Below, in pieces: positions 1 through 11,610 of a DNA stretch of 64,000 nucleotides. Source of the DNA: Linum tenue (lineage: Eukaryota; Streptophyta; Magnoliopsida; Malpighiales; Linaceae); NCBI GenBank assembly GCA_946122785.1, contig CAMGYJ010000005.1, forward strand, positions 66,600,200 to 66,664,199, written 5' to 3'. The translations under genes and the position numbers were made by a program. How positions within the stretch are numbered: the stretch's first letter is position 1; each line of letters begins with the position of its first letter. Under the pieces are notes generated by a model. That model saw only the letters and a program-made list of their open reading frames with translations. It did no database searches and was not told the DNA's origin.

Positions 1-126
1 ATCTACCCCTAAAAGTAATTTGCTTAGATTAAATATACGAAAATATGAAAATAACATTTTAGAGTATGAATGGCAATGAGGTAGGTTGAGACGGATTTTA
101 CTAAATCCATCCTTGTATTATTTTTA

Positions 127-1952
127 GGCTTAATTCACCTATATAGCTATAACTTTCGCGTTTTTGACAATAATAGCCACTTTTTGGAAAATACATAGTT
201 GTAGTCACATTTTGGAAACTTGTTTGAAAAAATTAGTCATTTCTGTTAAAAACTTTAACACCATTAGTAGGACGCTGATGTGGATGTCACCTCAGCTCCC
301 ACATCAACTCCAGCACATGCCCAACAAGGCTTGTCATGCCAATTGGATGCCACGTCAAATTAATTTTTTTATTTTTTAGACAAAAATAATTTAATTTGTT
401 ATTATTATCTTTCTCTTTTGCTATCCCCACTGTTCACTTCATCTCCTCTCTAGAGCTTTGATTTCTTCCTCCGCTACAGCCGCCGTCGCCGTCAATTTCC
501 TATAGAAGGGAGAACGACCCTCTTCGCCAAAGAAATCAGGACAGGATCTGAATCGGCCCATTCATAACCCGTTCGCCACTGTGCCAGCGTTCAGTTGTGG
601 CTTTCCTTTTCCAGATCTAGTGCTTCTTCTACAACAACCACGACTGGCCCGAATCGATCCTCGCCCACGACTTCCCCTTCCCGCTCCAAAGCAACAAGCT
701 CACCGGACCCGGATGCAAAACCTTGCAACAAGCTCACAGTTCCCTCCTAGTTCGTGTTGGTTCCACCGGTGATCCACCGACGCAACCTCCCCTGCAAAAA
801 CGAGCAAGAAAGGGGGCAAGGAACCCAGCTTGTAGATCCTCATCCTCTTCTGGAGCTCCATCCACTCCACGATCCTCCTCGTGTACCCACTAACCCTCCA
901 CCGCACCAGATCAATCACCATCACACCTGTGTTGAAGTAGCAGACGTTCCTCCCCGCAACAGGGACGGGTTGGATCAGAAGGTCGGGGTGAAGTAAATGG
1001 TGAAATTGGCGTTGCAGTACTCCGGCGCGGCGAGGGGTTTCCCGAGGAGAGGGGTGGCGGCAAGGTCGGCGAGGTCGTCGACAAGGATGAGGTCGGAGTC
1101 GAGGTAGAGGACTTTTTTCAAGCAGGTGGGGAGCAGCGCCAGGAGGTCATTGCAGGCGTAGTTGAGAGGGGAATCAAGTGCTTGTCGGATTGAGGTGGAG
1201 ATTAGGCCCTGGACTGGGGAAGGAGTGAAGATGTGGAGTTGGCAGCGGAGGTAAGGAAAGGAGCGGAGGATGGTTTTGTGGAGGGAAGGCAAGGAGGAGA
1301 TAAAGTGGAAGCAGATGTTTTCCGGGCAGGAGGAGTGCTGGAGGGTGGAAAGGATCGCTACCATGGAGCCTCGAAGGTAGTGGAGGTCGAGGGGAAGAAG
1401 TTGAAACTCCTCGTCGAAAGAGTGAGCGGGGGTAAGCAAGCAGCGTTGATTGAATTTGGGATACGGGGTTAGGGATTTTGGAATCTGAATTTTTTTATTC
1501 TTGCTATCCATTTGGAGAGAGAAAGAGGAGTTGGTCGATGGAGAAAGGAGGCGACTAGCCTCGGAAATAGGGCTTTTGCACCTGCAGTGGTCGAGTGCCA
1601 TTTTAATGGCGGAGAAGCAGAAGAAGAAGAAGAAGAAGATGGATGAGTGGTCGACTGATGGTGGAGGGTTCGATGGAAGAAGGAGAGAATATGAGGTGGG
1701 CAAAAAATGTAAAGTGGCCTTTCGTAATGTTTTTAATTTCATTTATTAATTAAATAAAAATATATGGATGTTTTCCACCTGGCAATGACGTTAAATAAAA
1801 TATGGCACACTAACTGATGTCGTTAGTCCAGTCAGCGGGTTAAGTGAACCGTCAAATAATTGGACGGAATTGGCTATATCTGTGTATTTTTCAAAAAATG
1901 ACTATAATTGTCATTTTTGTGAAAGTTATGGCTATGCAAGTGAATTAAATCT
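127..1952. mobile_element. MULE (Pack-MULE type) carrying a GATL gene copy
   Basis: Long terminal inverted repeats are visible. The left end reads ttaattcacctatatagcta from about position 130, and the reverse complement of the right end (about 1780-1950) reads ttaattcacttgcatagcca. The similarity extends inward for well over 70 bp and includes the phrases taactttcgcg and aataatagcca. The same TIR family occurs at 37954-39773, where a perfect 9-bp target duplication supports Mutator-like ancestry. Here the flanks (ttattttta and gaattttaa) match at only about 6 of 9 bases, so the outer borders are good to a few bases. The interior has no transposase; it holds a degenerate GATL copy on the minus strand. 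I infer a non-autonomous, gene-capturing MULE of moderate age. Confidence 0.8.
600..1480 (-). pseudogene. Captured galacturonosyltransferase-like (GATL, GT8) gene fragment
   Basis: GATL proteins are Golgi family-8 glycosyltransferases linked to pectin and xylan synthesis. The minus strand reads the conserved GATL core: [20 protein letters not shown], then [18 protein letters not shown], then the metal/nucleotide-sugar DxD block [15 protein letters not shown], then [16 protein letters not shown]. At 975-977 the tryptophan expected next is a TGA stop. About nine codons downstream are missing, and the reading resumes in another frame with [46 protein letters not shown] and VDHRWNQH (924-730). 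After another frame change it continues with [20 protein letters not shown] (about 716-650). The catalytic segment is therefore interrupted and the C-terminal end is lost. It lies wholly inside the MULE, so it is a captured duplicate rather than a resident gene. The N-terminal part of the open frame (upstream of about 1480) is not recognisable GATL. Confidence 0.85.
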
Positions 1953-2521
1953 GAATTTTAATTGATAAAAACCATATTCTCTCATTTCCTCTGTGGAAGT
2001 TTTTTTTTTTTTTGTCTTAAACCTTTGCCTTACGGTTTTTGGATACACGTGGATGTTATTCACAAATCCTAACCAAATTCAACTTGAGGGTAATGTAATT
2101 AAGTTGATGATACTTATACTTTCAGTGCTAGATGTTACGGATGTTATGTGCACTTTTGCACGAATAAGATTTAGGAAGAAAAATCAGAATAGGAAGAAGA
2201 AGAATGATGAAAAGATAGATTGAGGGAAGATAAGTGTTCTCCTTAATGACGAGAACGGAACCCCTAAACTTTTACGAGGAAAGGCAACCTCACAAATTAC
2301 ACGTAGGTGTGTAAACCCCTTTTCTGATTATACTTTTATTCATTATCCTTTTCTATAACCATCTAACACTTTACATAGAGAAGAGTAATCTAATAATCCT
2401 ACAAACTAGTGACGACACCTAAAATCTAGTTAACCAATAACCCCACTAATTACCTAGTAACTCACGTCACAATCCCATCACCTAACAACTCATAATTAAA
2501 CAATAATTATTATTTACTAAA

Positions 2522-3742
2522 GGGTAGATACAATATAATAGCCAAACCTTTCATTCTGAACAAAATAATAGCCAAATCCTTTTAAAAACAATATAATAGT
2601 CAAACCGTTAACTTTCCATCCGCTTGACCGTCAGTTGACTCTGACGTGGCAATTTAATTGCCGAGTTGGACAAATTTTGATGATGTGACAAAAAAAATCA
2701 TTGTTTGACTGTATTTTAAATTAAAACGATAAAAGAAAAAAAAATCTTATTTTCAAACTTCTATCTTTTCTTTTTGCTCTTCCTCAAACTTATCCACTCC
2801 ACGACGATTCTTCTTCCGGCATCGATTGGGTCGATTTTCTGGAAACTCATACAAGCACGAGAGTCGGGGAAGGTCTGGGTTCTGCCCTCCTCCAATTAAA
2901 TGGGTATATAGGTTCTGGGTAATACTAAGGCGAACAGGCGGCGAGGAAAAAAAGGAACCCAATTTCGCCGTTAATCATCCTCTCCTCGTCATCGACTATC
3001 GTCGTAGTCACCCAGTCCAGAAATCGCTAATCACACCAAAAGTCGCCGATATCGTCATTTGACTTCAACCTAGATTTCGATTCCGGAGGAGGGATGAAAA
3101 GAAAATAGATCTGGAGATTGAATCGATCGAGAATGAGATTCGGCGATTGTCAACAAGAGAACGTGAACGATAACGAGATTTAACGATTGTCAGTTTTGGG
3201 GTATGCGGAAGACATGACCCCGATTTATTCCCTTCAAATCGCCGGAAAACTCACCCAAAACCAAAGAAAACAGAAGGAGAAGAGGAGGAGGTGTCAGTCA
3301 GAGTTGAGAGAGGGCGAAGACTAGCAGCGGCGGCACGACAGAGTCCGCGGAAGAGACGCCGCTCGTAGAGAGGAGGCCACGGCCGTCTGGCGACAAGGGG
3401 TGGCGACCTTTGGGATGGCAGTGGCGGTACTGGTGGAAGCCTATGAGGAAGTCTTGCGTGAACTGCTGGAGTGAAAGGTAAAATGCTAGGAGAGGAAAAT
3501 TGTAGAAATGGAAGCCTGTGGGGAACTCGTAGAGATGGAAGTCCGTTGGTGGGGGTTTCTGAAATTCTTTGGAGAATGAAAAAGTTGAAGAAGATGGATA
3601 TCGGTTGGTTGGTGGAGAGTTCTGAAAATTGTTAGATGGAGAAGAGGGAGGGGAAGGGACAAGAAAGTAGGGTTTTCTAAGTACATCTAACGGTTAGATC
3701 ACGTGATGTATACTATACGCCTGACGTACACCAGTCATTACC

Positions 3743-3782
<40 letters not shown>

Positions 3783-3955
3783 CATAGTCAAATTATTGAC
3801 TTTCAGCCATGTCAGCTTATATTGGCCACGTCATAGTAGTCAATTAACAATTGACCGGACGGAAAGTTAACAGTTTGACTATTAAATTGTTTTCAAAAAG
3901 GTTTGGCTATTATTTTGTTTAAAATGAAAGGTTTGGCTATTATATTGTATTAACC
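2522..3955. mobile_element. MULE inserted in the LTR
   Basis: TIRs share tacaatataatagccaaacc at the left end (about 2529) and, in reverse complement, at the right end (about 3952). They extend through a second attttgttt/aacaaaataatagcc block, and TIR-like similarity reaches roughly 150 bp. A perfect 10-bp duplication, atttactaaa, flanks the element at 2512-2521 and 3956-3965; 8-10 bp is normal for Mutator-like transposons. The interior (about 2750-3700) is GC-richer than its surroundings and has several short open frames that I do not recognise. No transposase is visible. Confidence 0.85.
3743..3782. repeat. (AT)n(GT)n microsatellite
   Basis: About 11 bases of AT repeat run directly into about 14 GT dinucleotides. 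It lies inside the MULE, next to its right terminal repeat. Confidence 0.9.
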
Positions 3956-4358
3956 ATTTACTAAATGCACATGACATTCCACCCCCCTTGAAACGATTCT
4001 TGACCAGAAGAATCAGCGACCAACATGGAATGCCTTCTTTAACCCGGATCTCCAAAGAGCATGAGCCACCACCATTGGGACCTTCTGCCAAACTTTTCTT
4101 TCTATACTTCCAATTGATTGGAGGAGATGGCAGCCAACCAGTATCCTAACCACAACCCACTTTTTCAATCTACCCATATTCACCCATAAGCGATGCAAGC
4201 CCTATCACTTGCCTTGAAACTTGGAGTTTTGCCCCTTCATGTCGAGACCACTAGAAGCCACAGTGGCTGGATGAGTTTTAGTGGTAGAAAAGACACAGTG
4301 GTCAGTTCGGCAATAGGCGGAGCTGGATTTTTGTTTTACCATTCCTCTACAAGGTTCT

Positions 4359-4842
4359 TCATCGCGGCGATGCTTTTTGAGGTCGTGACAATGACCTGCG
4401 CAAGATGGCTTCGTGAAGCTCCTCAACTTGGATAATGACAGTGGTGGCGGTTGATGGGTGCGGCACACTCGCCGATGGCACGACGATTGTCACATCTGGT
4501 GGGACAGATTGCTCTATCAACCGCGCGGGAGGGCCAAGTGAAGATCTGAAACTAGGACACTCGACCTTCGATCCTTCCATGATGAACTTGAGCTCTCTGG
4601 TAGCTACTCGCCCTTCTTCGAGCTTGTTCCCGTTTGCGGTAGATTCACCAATCTCCATATGGGGTTCGCCATAGCCTTGTCGTCGTGCGAGAAATTGATA
4701 GAACCTCTTGATGAGGGCCGTAAAATTCTCTCGCATCTCCTACCTCAACATAGCGGTCTCTTGCACCATCGCCTCTAATACAAAATCAAGCGGTTTTCCT
4801 CGGACAACCATTGTCGTAGAATTAGCCGGCTCTGATACCAAA
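4359..4842 (-). pseudogene. Truncated gag remnant
   Basis: Reading on the minus strand from the primer site, a first ATG (4812) gives a short frame ending near 4744. A second frame of 125 codons follows (4736-4359). It contains the phrase KVECPSF, reminiscent of the KLECPSFDG-type phrase in gypsy Gag proteins, and a low-complexity centre rich in Val, Pro and Ser. Nothing resembling a Gag core or zinc knuckle follows, and the interior ends at the polypurine tract. I read it as the N-terminal relic of gag, without function. Confidence 0.45.
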
Positions 4843-5233
4843 TGTTACGTGCACTTTTGCACGAGTAAGATTTAGGAAGAAAGATCAAAATAGGAAGAAG
4901 AAGAATGATGAAAATATAGATTGAAGGAAGAGAAATGTTTTCCTTAATGGTGAGAACGGAACCCATAAACTTTTTCGAGAAAAGCCAACTTCCCAAATTA
5001 ACATGTAGTTGTACAAAGCCCTTTTCTGATTATACTTTTATTAATTATCCTTTCCTATAACCATATGACACTTTAAATTGAGAAGAGTAAACTAATAGTC
5101 CTACAAACTAGTAACGACACCTAAAATCTAGTTAACCAATAACTCCACTAATTGCCCACTAACTCACGTCACAATCCCCTCCCTAACAACCCATAATTAA
5201 ACAATAATTATTATTAAATAAATGCACATGACA
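4843..5233 (-). repeat. 5' LTR of the short minus-strand element
   Basis: This is the intact 391-bp LTR. On the minus strand it begins TGTCATGTGC and ends GTGCACGTAACA, immediately before the tRNA-Met primer site. It matches the split copy at 2133-3976 along its whole length, with scattered substitutions. Confidence 0.85.
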
Positions 5234-5441
5234 CTAGAACATTGAACAAACACTATAGATCATAAACTAACAGAACAAGTATGAGAAATATACCAAATTT
5301 TTAAATTCTTTCAAAAAAATCGGTTTAAAATGTGGTACATGTATTGATGAAATTAGGAAAGTGAAATGAAAGTTCTTATGGTCATATTATTGTAAATTTT
5401 ACTGGAAGATTGAAGAATGGGAAATCAAATGACACGTAACT

Positions 5442-5748
5442 TGTCAACTGATTTTGGAGTCCTGATCCCAGAAGGATTGCAGTTGAAGGAAGAAGTAAAA
5501 TGATGTTGGAGAAGAAGGCAAAACAAAGTCGTTACCATCAAGCTAAGGAAGCCTAGAAGAAACTACGCCGTTTGTGTGTTAGGCTTAATAGCAGTTATTA
5601 ATTACTGTTTTGTTTATAATAGGGCCAGTAAAAAGCAGACACACAGCTGCTGCGAACAAATTAAACTTAACGGCTAATATATATACTGCAACAGAGCAGA
5701 CCCTGCTTCTTTGATGGTTTTGCCACTAAGCATAGTAAATTCTCCATA
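5442..5748 (+). repeat. 5' LTR of the old copia element
   Basis: It starts tgtcaactgat and ends tctccata, directly before the tRNA-Met primer site. It is collinear with the LTR at 19871 but has roughly one substitution per ten bases. Confidence 0.88.
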
Positions 5749-5822
5749 TGGTATCAGAGCGGAAACGCATCTAGGAACGCATCTAGGGTTACAATAGCAA
5801 CCACACCGTAGTTTTCAAGTCA

Positions 5823-7480
5823 TGGGAAAGAAGCTGCAACTGGATCGACTATTCAAGATTTACAGTTCGGTACTTACACTGAGCAGCAACAAAATGAGCA
5901 GCAGGAGCAGAAGACCACCAGATCTGAGGTGATAAACTTCAGTAATCCTTTCTACTTGAACTCTAATGAGGAGCTGAATCAATCCATAGGAACAGAAGTG
6001 TTTGATGGCACAAATTACATCATGTGGCGTAGAACAGTCATCATGGGTCTTAAAACGAAACATAAACGGGGTTTTATCGATGGAAGCATTCAAATGCCCT
6101 AATGAATGATGATAGATTTCTGTTGTGGGGTGGATGCAACACAGTTGTGTTCATGGATTTTAAATTCTCTGCACAAGGTTCTGAGACATTCTGTGATGAA
6201 TCATGTTAGTGTCAACTGTCAAAGTATTATGGGATAAGCTAAAAAAGAAGGTATGGAAAACCCAATGCTATACGAATCACGAATCTGACAGATGACATCC
6301 ACAAGTGTAAGCAAGGCAATCGCACTATAAACCAGTATAACAATGAGATCAAGGAAATTTGGGAAGAGATTTCACAATTTAGTCCCATAGTTCCATGAAC
6401 TGTGCACCAGGAAATGTGAATCCATGTGATGCTGTTGTAGCCTATACAGAAAAGCATGAGACTGATTATATTATCAGGTTTCTCAGGGGCTTACATCCAG
6501 ATTATGAAATCATCAAGAGTCAGTTACTTTCTCAGAACCATTGTCTTAGGGATGGCAAAGGGTCAGGTCGGGGATGGATAGTGCATATCCGTTACCCTAC
6601 CCAAAGAAGTTCGGGTTTTACCTATACCCATACCCACATAAAAAACGGGTAGATAATCAAAACCATGCTCATACCCGTTCGGGTTTCGGGTGTCCACGGT
6701 TATCCATGGGTAATAGTTTCTCCTTATAACTCCAACCAATATGTTAATATTTACATGTATTCTCTCATTACGTAAGACAAAAATTATGACAAAAATTCAC
6801 TAGAATGCAAAAAATTCATTAAAACAACACAATTTCATGAAAAAATTATATTTATATGCTAAATATAAAATATGTTAGAGAAAAATGATGATTTTTCTAG
6901 AAAAAATGCATATGCATGTGTATATCGGGCGGGGTCGGGTTGGATAGTGAGAAAACCATGCCCACCCATTACCCGCAATATTCGGGTTGCCAAAAGTCTT
7001 TCGGGTTCAGGTTTTACCCTACCCAACAAGGTCGGATTCGGGCGAATATCCACGGTTACAGATATTTTTTCCATCCCTACATTATCTACCGTATCTGAGG
7101 TAGTGGATGATCTACTTCAATGCGAGCAGAAGTTGAAGGCTGAGTTGGTGGATGAAGGGCTCAAAGTGTGGCATTAGCTATTGAGACTGAGCAAGATGAA
7201 AAGCCAAGAGGACAAGGGAAGAAGTTTTGTATATTCTGTAAGAGGACAAACCATAATGTTGAGCAATGCTGGAGAGATAAGAATAAAAGAGAAATGCAGA
7301 GTGGAGGTGGAATAGGAGGATCACAAGGCAATGTGTCTGGTTTTGCAGGATCAGTGTCACAAGCAAGCTCCAATGATTCTACTACTGAAGTAAGTTATTC
7401 TAGCTCAAAGGACACACCAGGTGGTATTCCAATGAGTTCTTCTAAGACAGTGGTTGGCTTCACACCAAAAGATGTTGGTT
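5823..7480 (+). pseudogene. copia gag, broken
   Basis: This encodes the Gag of the old copia element. The N-terminal plant copia Gag signature is legible: FYLNSNEELNQSIGTEVFDG followed by TNYIMWRRTVIMGLKTK and GFIDGSI (about 5953-6090). After a frame change the reading continues with YIIRFLRGLHPDYEIIKSQL (about 6465-6525). It is then cut by a hAT MITE, and resumes with a zinc-knuckle stretch CIFCKRTNHNVEQCW (about 7228-7272; spacing C-x2-C-x4-H-x4-C). Stops and shifts are present throughout, and the tail is cut again at 7473 by the gag-only copia insertion. Confidence 0.8.
6547..7079. mobile_element. hAT-type MITE
   Basis: The ends read tagggatgg (6547) and, in reverse complement, tagggatgg (7079). 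Flanks are the 8-bp duplicates cattgtct (6539-6546) and cattatct (7080-7087), with one mismatch. Both subterminal regions are rich in GGGT/ACCC words (gggtcaggtcgggg, ttcgggtt); the centre is AT-rich. No transposase. It interrupts copia gag. Confidence 0.88.
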
Positions 7481-9023
7481 GAGTCGAGCGCGAGACTCCG
7501 GCGCCGGTTTCACTGATTCTTGTCGCTATTGCAGGCTCTGCTGAAACCTAGCTTTCTAAAAACACGAACATAAATTGAAGGAAAGGAAAACAAGTTTTGA
7601 TCTGAAATGCACAACAACTTAGACAGAGTTATGTTTATGGGTTTTGTATATTATATGTCTTAATGGGCTCTATTTCTCACACGTAAGCCCACCCAGATTA
7701 GTGTCTAACTTATAGATTAAATTAACTAGGCCTAGCAAACTGTCAAGACACAGATACCAGGCCACTTATACCATCAATCGAGACACACAGTAAGTAGAAC
7801 GTTGTCGTTCTTGTTCCAACTTCAAGTTCCTCCTTTTAAGGATTTCAGATCGTAAATCGCTTCTCTGCAAGTTAGTAAGAACAGCCAAGAACACAGCCGT
7901 CTAAACCCAGAATACTAAGATTCAAATTATATTAAATTGAGTTGTATATCGATCCAAATAACTTGCTCCGGTATCTCGCTTGGACTTCCTTTCTTCTTGT
8001 CAAACTCCCTGCAAAATGAAACTAAACAGAGCACACACTCTGCAGCACAAACCCGATAATTTAACAACGGAACAGAAATGACACAGGGACAATTTTTACG
8101 TGGTATCCAGCGTTGAGAGAAAATGAAACCCAACGCTGACTAATCCACGGTCAGAGACTCGACGTTAGCGATCTCCGACAATCCACTAGATGTTTTCGTT
8201 GAAGCTCTTCGAATACAAATGAACACTCCCGATTAGCTCTCCAGCCAATCGATCAAACCCAATCCCCTTGATCAACTCCCCGTCGATCAAGAACCCGGTA
8301 TCTCCCCGATACCGTAACCTCGATCAACTCCCCGTCAATCGAAATCCTTTTTCCTATCAAAACCACTAGCTGAAACCCTTAGCTCTCTTGTTTTGATTTT
8401 TCCAGAAAAGTTCACCTCTCTAATTAGACTAAGGCTCCTTTTATAGCATCACGATCTTGTCCGTTGCAATTGAACACTTCTTGCCATGTTGAGCCGATTG
8501 TGTGAATCTCCTCAGAAAAGGTAAGCTTCCGTTGCTTGAATCTTCTTGCTTTGCCGTTGGTTTTGAATCATTTCCTTCTTTGAGCGAATATGATCGTTGC
8601 GAATCTTCTTTCTACAATGAACTGAATAAGGAAGCTTCCATACTTGAGCCGTTTGAGATGCCATCTACCTTGAGTAACCAGGCTGTGCGGTTGCAGTTGA
8701 AATAACTTGGCTATTCACTCAGCCAACATCTACTCTAGTTTCGTATAGCCTGAAAACCATGTAAACTCTGCTTCCCTGCACTCTCAACCAAAATGTTAGG
8801 CTTCATAATAATTTCATGGATGTACTCACATATCAAGAAGAGCAGTAGGGTAACTGCAAGTTTACAATGGTAGTATTTCTTGTATTAGTTGGGCAATAAT
8901 GTTTCTACCATTGTAAGCTTTTCAAGAACAATCCTGACTGCACTTAGCTTCGTTAAGTCACTCGCTAAGTACCCAACACAAATATCAAAACTGCTTTGCT
9001 AATGAGAAGCTTTTCTCCCAACA
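7473..9023 (-). repeat. 3' LTR of the gag-only copia element
   Basis: The 1551-bp partner of 13156-14706, with the same termini. Its tataaaag copy is at 8445-8438 on the minus strand. Confidence 0.9.
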
Positions 9024-11610
9024 ATCTCCCCCTAAGATTTTCATTAGCAATCATGACTCTGATAAGACTTTCTTAGACATGTCATAGTAATAAATATGCA
9101 GCAAGTTATTACTATGAAAGGAAGTAATCGTATCTTCTAGACTCGGAAGCTTAAGCTTACTCCCCCTGAGATGGCTCCCCCTAGGTTGTAGACGAGATCG
9201 GGTACTAGAGAAGGCAACACTTCTTTGATGAAAATCACCCATAAGCAGAAGTGCTAATTATACTCGGTACGAACATATCTCTCCCCCTTGATTTTCAAGC
9301 AAAGAGGAGGCCTATGAAGCAGGCCTAAGGGATTACTTAGAATATGCAGACCATTCTCCCCCTTAACCAAACCATTCTACCTTAATCCAACATATACAGG
9401 AGGAAACAAGTAGCTTCAAAAGATAACACAAAGGTGAACCGATGATCAAGTTGTATCAAGTATAATTATGGAGCATAAGTAGTAACACTCACCAGATGTG
9501 GTAACATGATTCTGACGGCTTAAGATGAATGATACCAGTTCATAAATTTGCGAGTCTCAAAATGATACAGCACAGGACACATGAATGTAAGTTTGCAAGA
9601 CAAGCCAGGTAGGATTACACTTACCGAATTTACACTATGAATGCAAAAGCAATGACCACATAACATTGTGATAGGTATATATCAATGATCATTCACATGA
9701 CAAGAAAGACTGGGATTTTAATGTAAAAGGCACCCTTTCTAGCATGATCCTAGGCACTACATTTTCACAAGAGTTGTGAGAGATGCTTGCCTGAGCAAGT
9801 TTTGCACATATGTCAGGAACCCACTAGACAGTTAAAACATCATACAGTATCAGATACTCTTATGAAAAGTAAATGCAGACAGATACTGTTCAACTATAAC
9901 ATGATATACAAACCAAGGTCTAAAGATGATACTAAGCAAGAGTAGAGTAAAAAACAACTGCTCCCTTTTAGTACACTCCCACATATGTATGAAGTCTTGA
10001 CCATGACCACGTATTGAGTAAGAGGAATTTATAATTCTAAGAACTTATGCACTTTTTACCACAAAATAGATCAACGTACCATGACTCACACATCCCAGTA
10101 TGCACATGATCAAAGCTGACAAAAAACCTTATCATACTGACTCTCTCTACAGACGATCTCTTTTGATGATTATGCGATGCATCACTCATACTAATAAATA
10201 TAATCACCCAGAAGTTGAGTATGACAGAATAAAAACTTTAGAACCATACCTTCGCTTGAGTTACCTGTGATAAGCTTGAGGGATATCCCTTTCTTATGTG
10301 TAGAGGTGATGGTGATTTCTTCTGACTGTGTTCTGAGCTGTTTTCTTGATAAGAACCGTTCTCATTTCTCTCATTTGGATTCTTTCCTTCTCTTCTTTCA
10401 GCAGCTGTTGATGACTCTATACACTTTAACTTTCTCTGAGCTGGTAGACACCTTTACCTGGGTTACTTTTGACAGAAATGGAAGTTTGACAACTACATCT
10501 GTGAGGAGGTTTGCCGATTATTAATCATTATTTTCATTTTTCTCACTGCTCGATCATTATTGATAGAGAACTAAGACCACTGACTCGTCTGATCTAGTCG
10601 GATCAAGGCTCTATCATCTGACATTGACAACTTCTCCCCAAAAAGGTTTTAGGCAGGTGAAGGATAAGAGATCTCAGGTGGAACATCAATTATATTGATA
10701 AGGATGTAGCAATGGATCTGGAAATCCACAGAACAAGACAATGCACCATGAATGAAAAATATGAGACTTACTTTTAGCCAAAAAGGAATACGGTCTCAAT
10801 ATGAAACATTTCAGCAATTCAAAAATTCATTCTACTAGTAGCCCATGACCCGCATAGTGACAAACTGTGGATGTTCAACTAGCAAGTCAAACTTTGATTA
10901 AACTATTATACTTTTTAACCCTTGTGCAAAGAGTTGCTCACACTGATGACTAGATCTCTAACTTACAAGACCAGTGAAAAGGGAATATAACCACCAGTTC
11001 ATACTCTTACATGAGCCTCTAGTTCTCACAGCTAGTCATTCAAAGGACTTCTAAGAATAGGCTAACTTAGTTCAGCAGTAAATAGTTAGTATTCTGGTGC
11101 TGTACTCCTAAGTTGCAGAAGCTCAAATTCCATGCAAAGCAATTGGATTTACACGTAATAATGCATGGTTCAGATGCCTAATGCATCACGTGTATAACCA
11201 TCCGTTCTACTTGAATTTTGATATCAACCACATATTTTGAGACCCTCTCGTCACCATAACATATAGAAGTTTTAAATTTTGGACAGAGTTGATTAGCTCT
11301 TAAAAATCATTCTGGTTTGAATCTTCCTCAGAAAAGCATCATAAATTAATTCTTCCTCATTCTCCTCGATGGACTTTTCTCAAGTACTGACATGTCAACT
11401 TGGGGCACAACCATTCATATTTCACAAGGCATATCTGAAAGTAATTATCAATTGATTTTACAGTCACAAAGGATAATATTACCTGTATTACCTTCTTTAA
11501 GATGAGAAAAACATCATTGTTATTACCTTTCATACGATGTGAGCACCAATTCCGATAGTTCATCCGATTGTTCCCATGCTCACTTGGGAACCAACCTGCA
11601 CACTTAACAA
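9024..11610 (-). other. Non-coding interior of the gag-only element
   Basis: About 2.6 kb between the Gag stop and the 3' LTR contains no frame longer than about 85 codons. I recognise no protease, integrase, reverse transcriptase or RNase H motif on either strand. Near 9024-9290 and 9355 it has several ctcccccta/agggggag words, resembling repeated purine tracts on the coding strand. It may be a spacer in which pol was replaced, as in large non-autonomous retroelement derivatives. Confidence 0.7.

Larger units (their letters stand above)
2133..3976 (-). repeat. 3' LTR of the same element, split by a MULE
   Basis: LTR sequence occupies 2133-2521 and resumes at 3966-3976 after the MULE. Compared with the intact LTR, this copy has a short duplication at its 5' plus-strand edge (tgttacgga before tgttatgtgcac). 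The LTR terminus tgcacatgaca at 3966-3976 is followed by the polypurine tract. Confidence 0.85.
2133..5233 (-). mobile_element. Short non-autonomous LTR retrotransposon, minus strand
   Basis: Two copies of a roughly 391-bp LTR flank a short interior. The right copy is 4843-5233; the left copy begins at 2133 and, after an insertion, ends at 3976. The element is bordered by a perfect 5-bp target duplication, ctaga, at 2128-2132 and 5234-5238. On the minus strand a primer-binding site tggtatcagagcc follows the 5' LTR (about 4829-4841), typical of initiator tRNA-Met. A polypurine tract (aaggggggtgga) precedes the 3' LTR near 3977-3988. The interior is only 866 bp (3977-4842), with a truncated gag-like frame and no protease, reverse transcriptase or integrase. 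It is a deletion derivative, probably of a gypsy element. Confidence 0.85.

Noticed and set aside
5749..5762. tggtatcagagc words as tRNA genes
   Set aside because: They are primer-binding sites complementary to the tRNA 3' end, next to LTRs; no cloverleaf is present.
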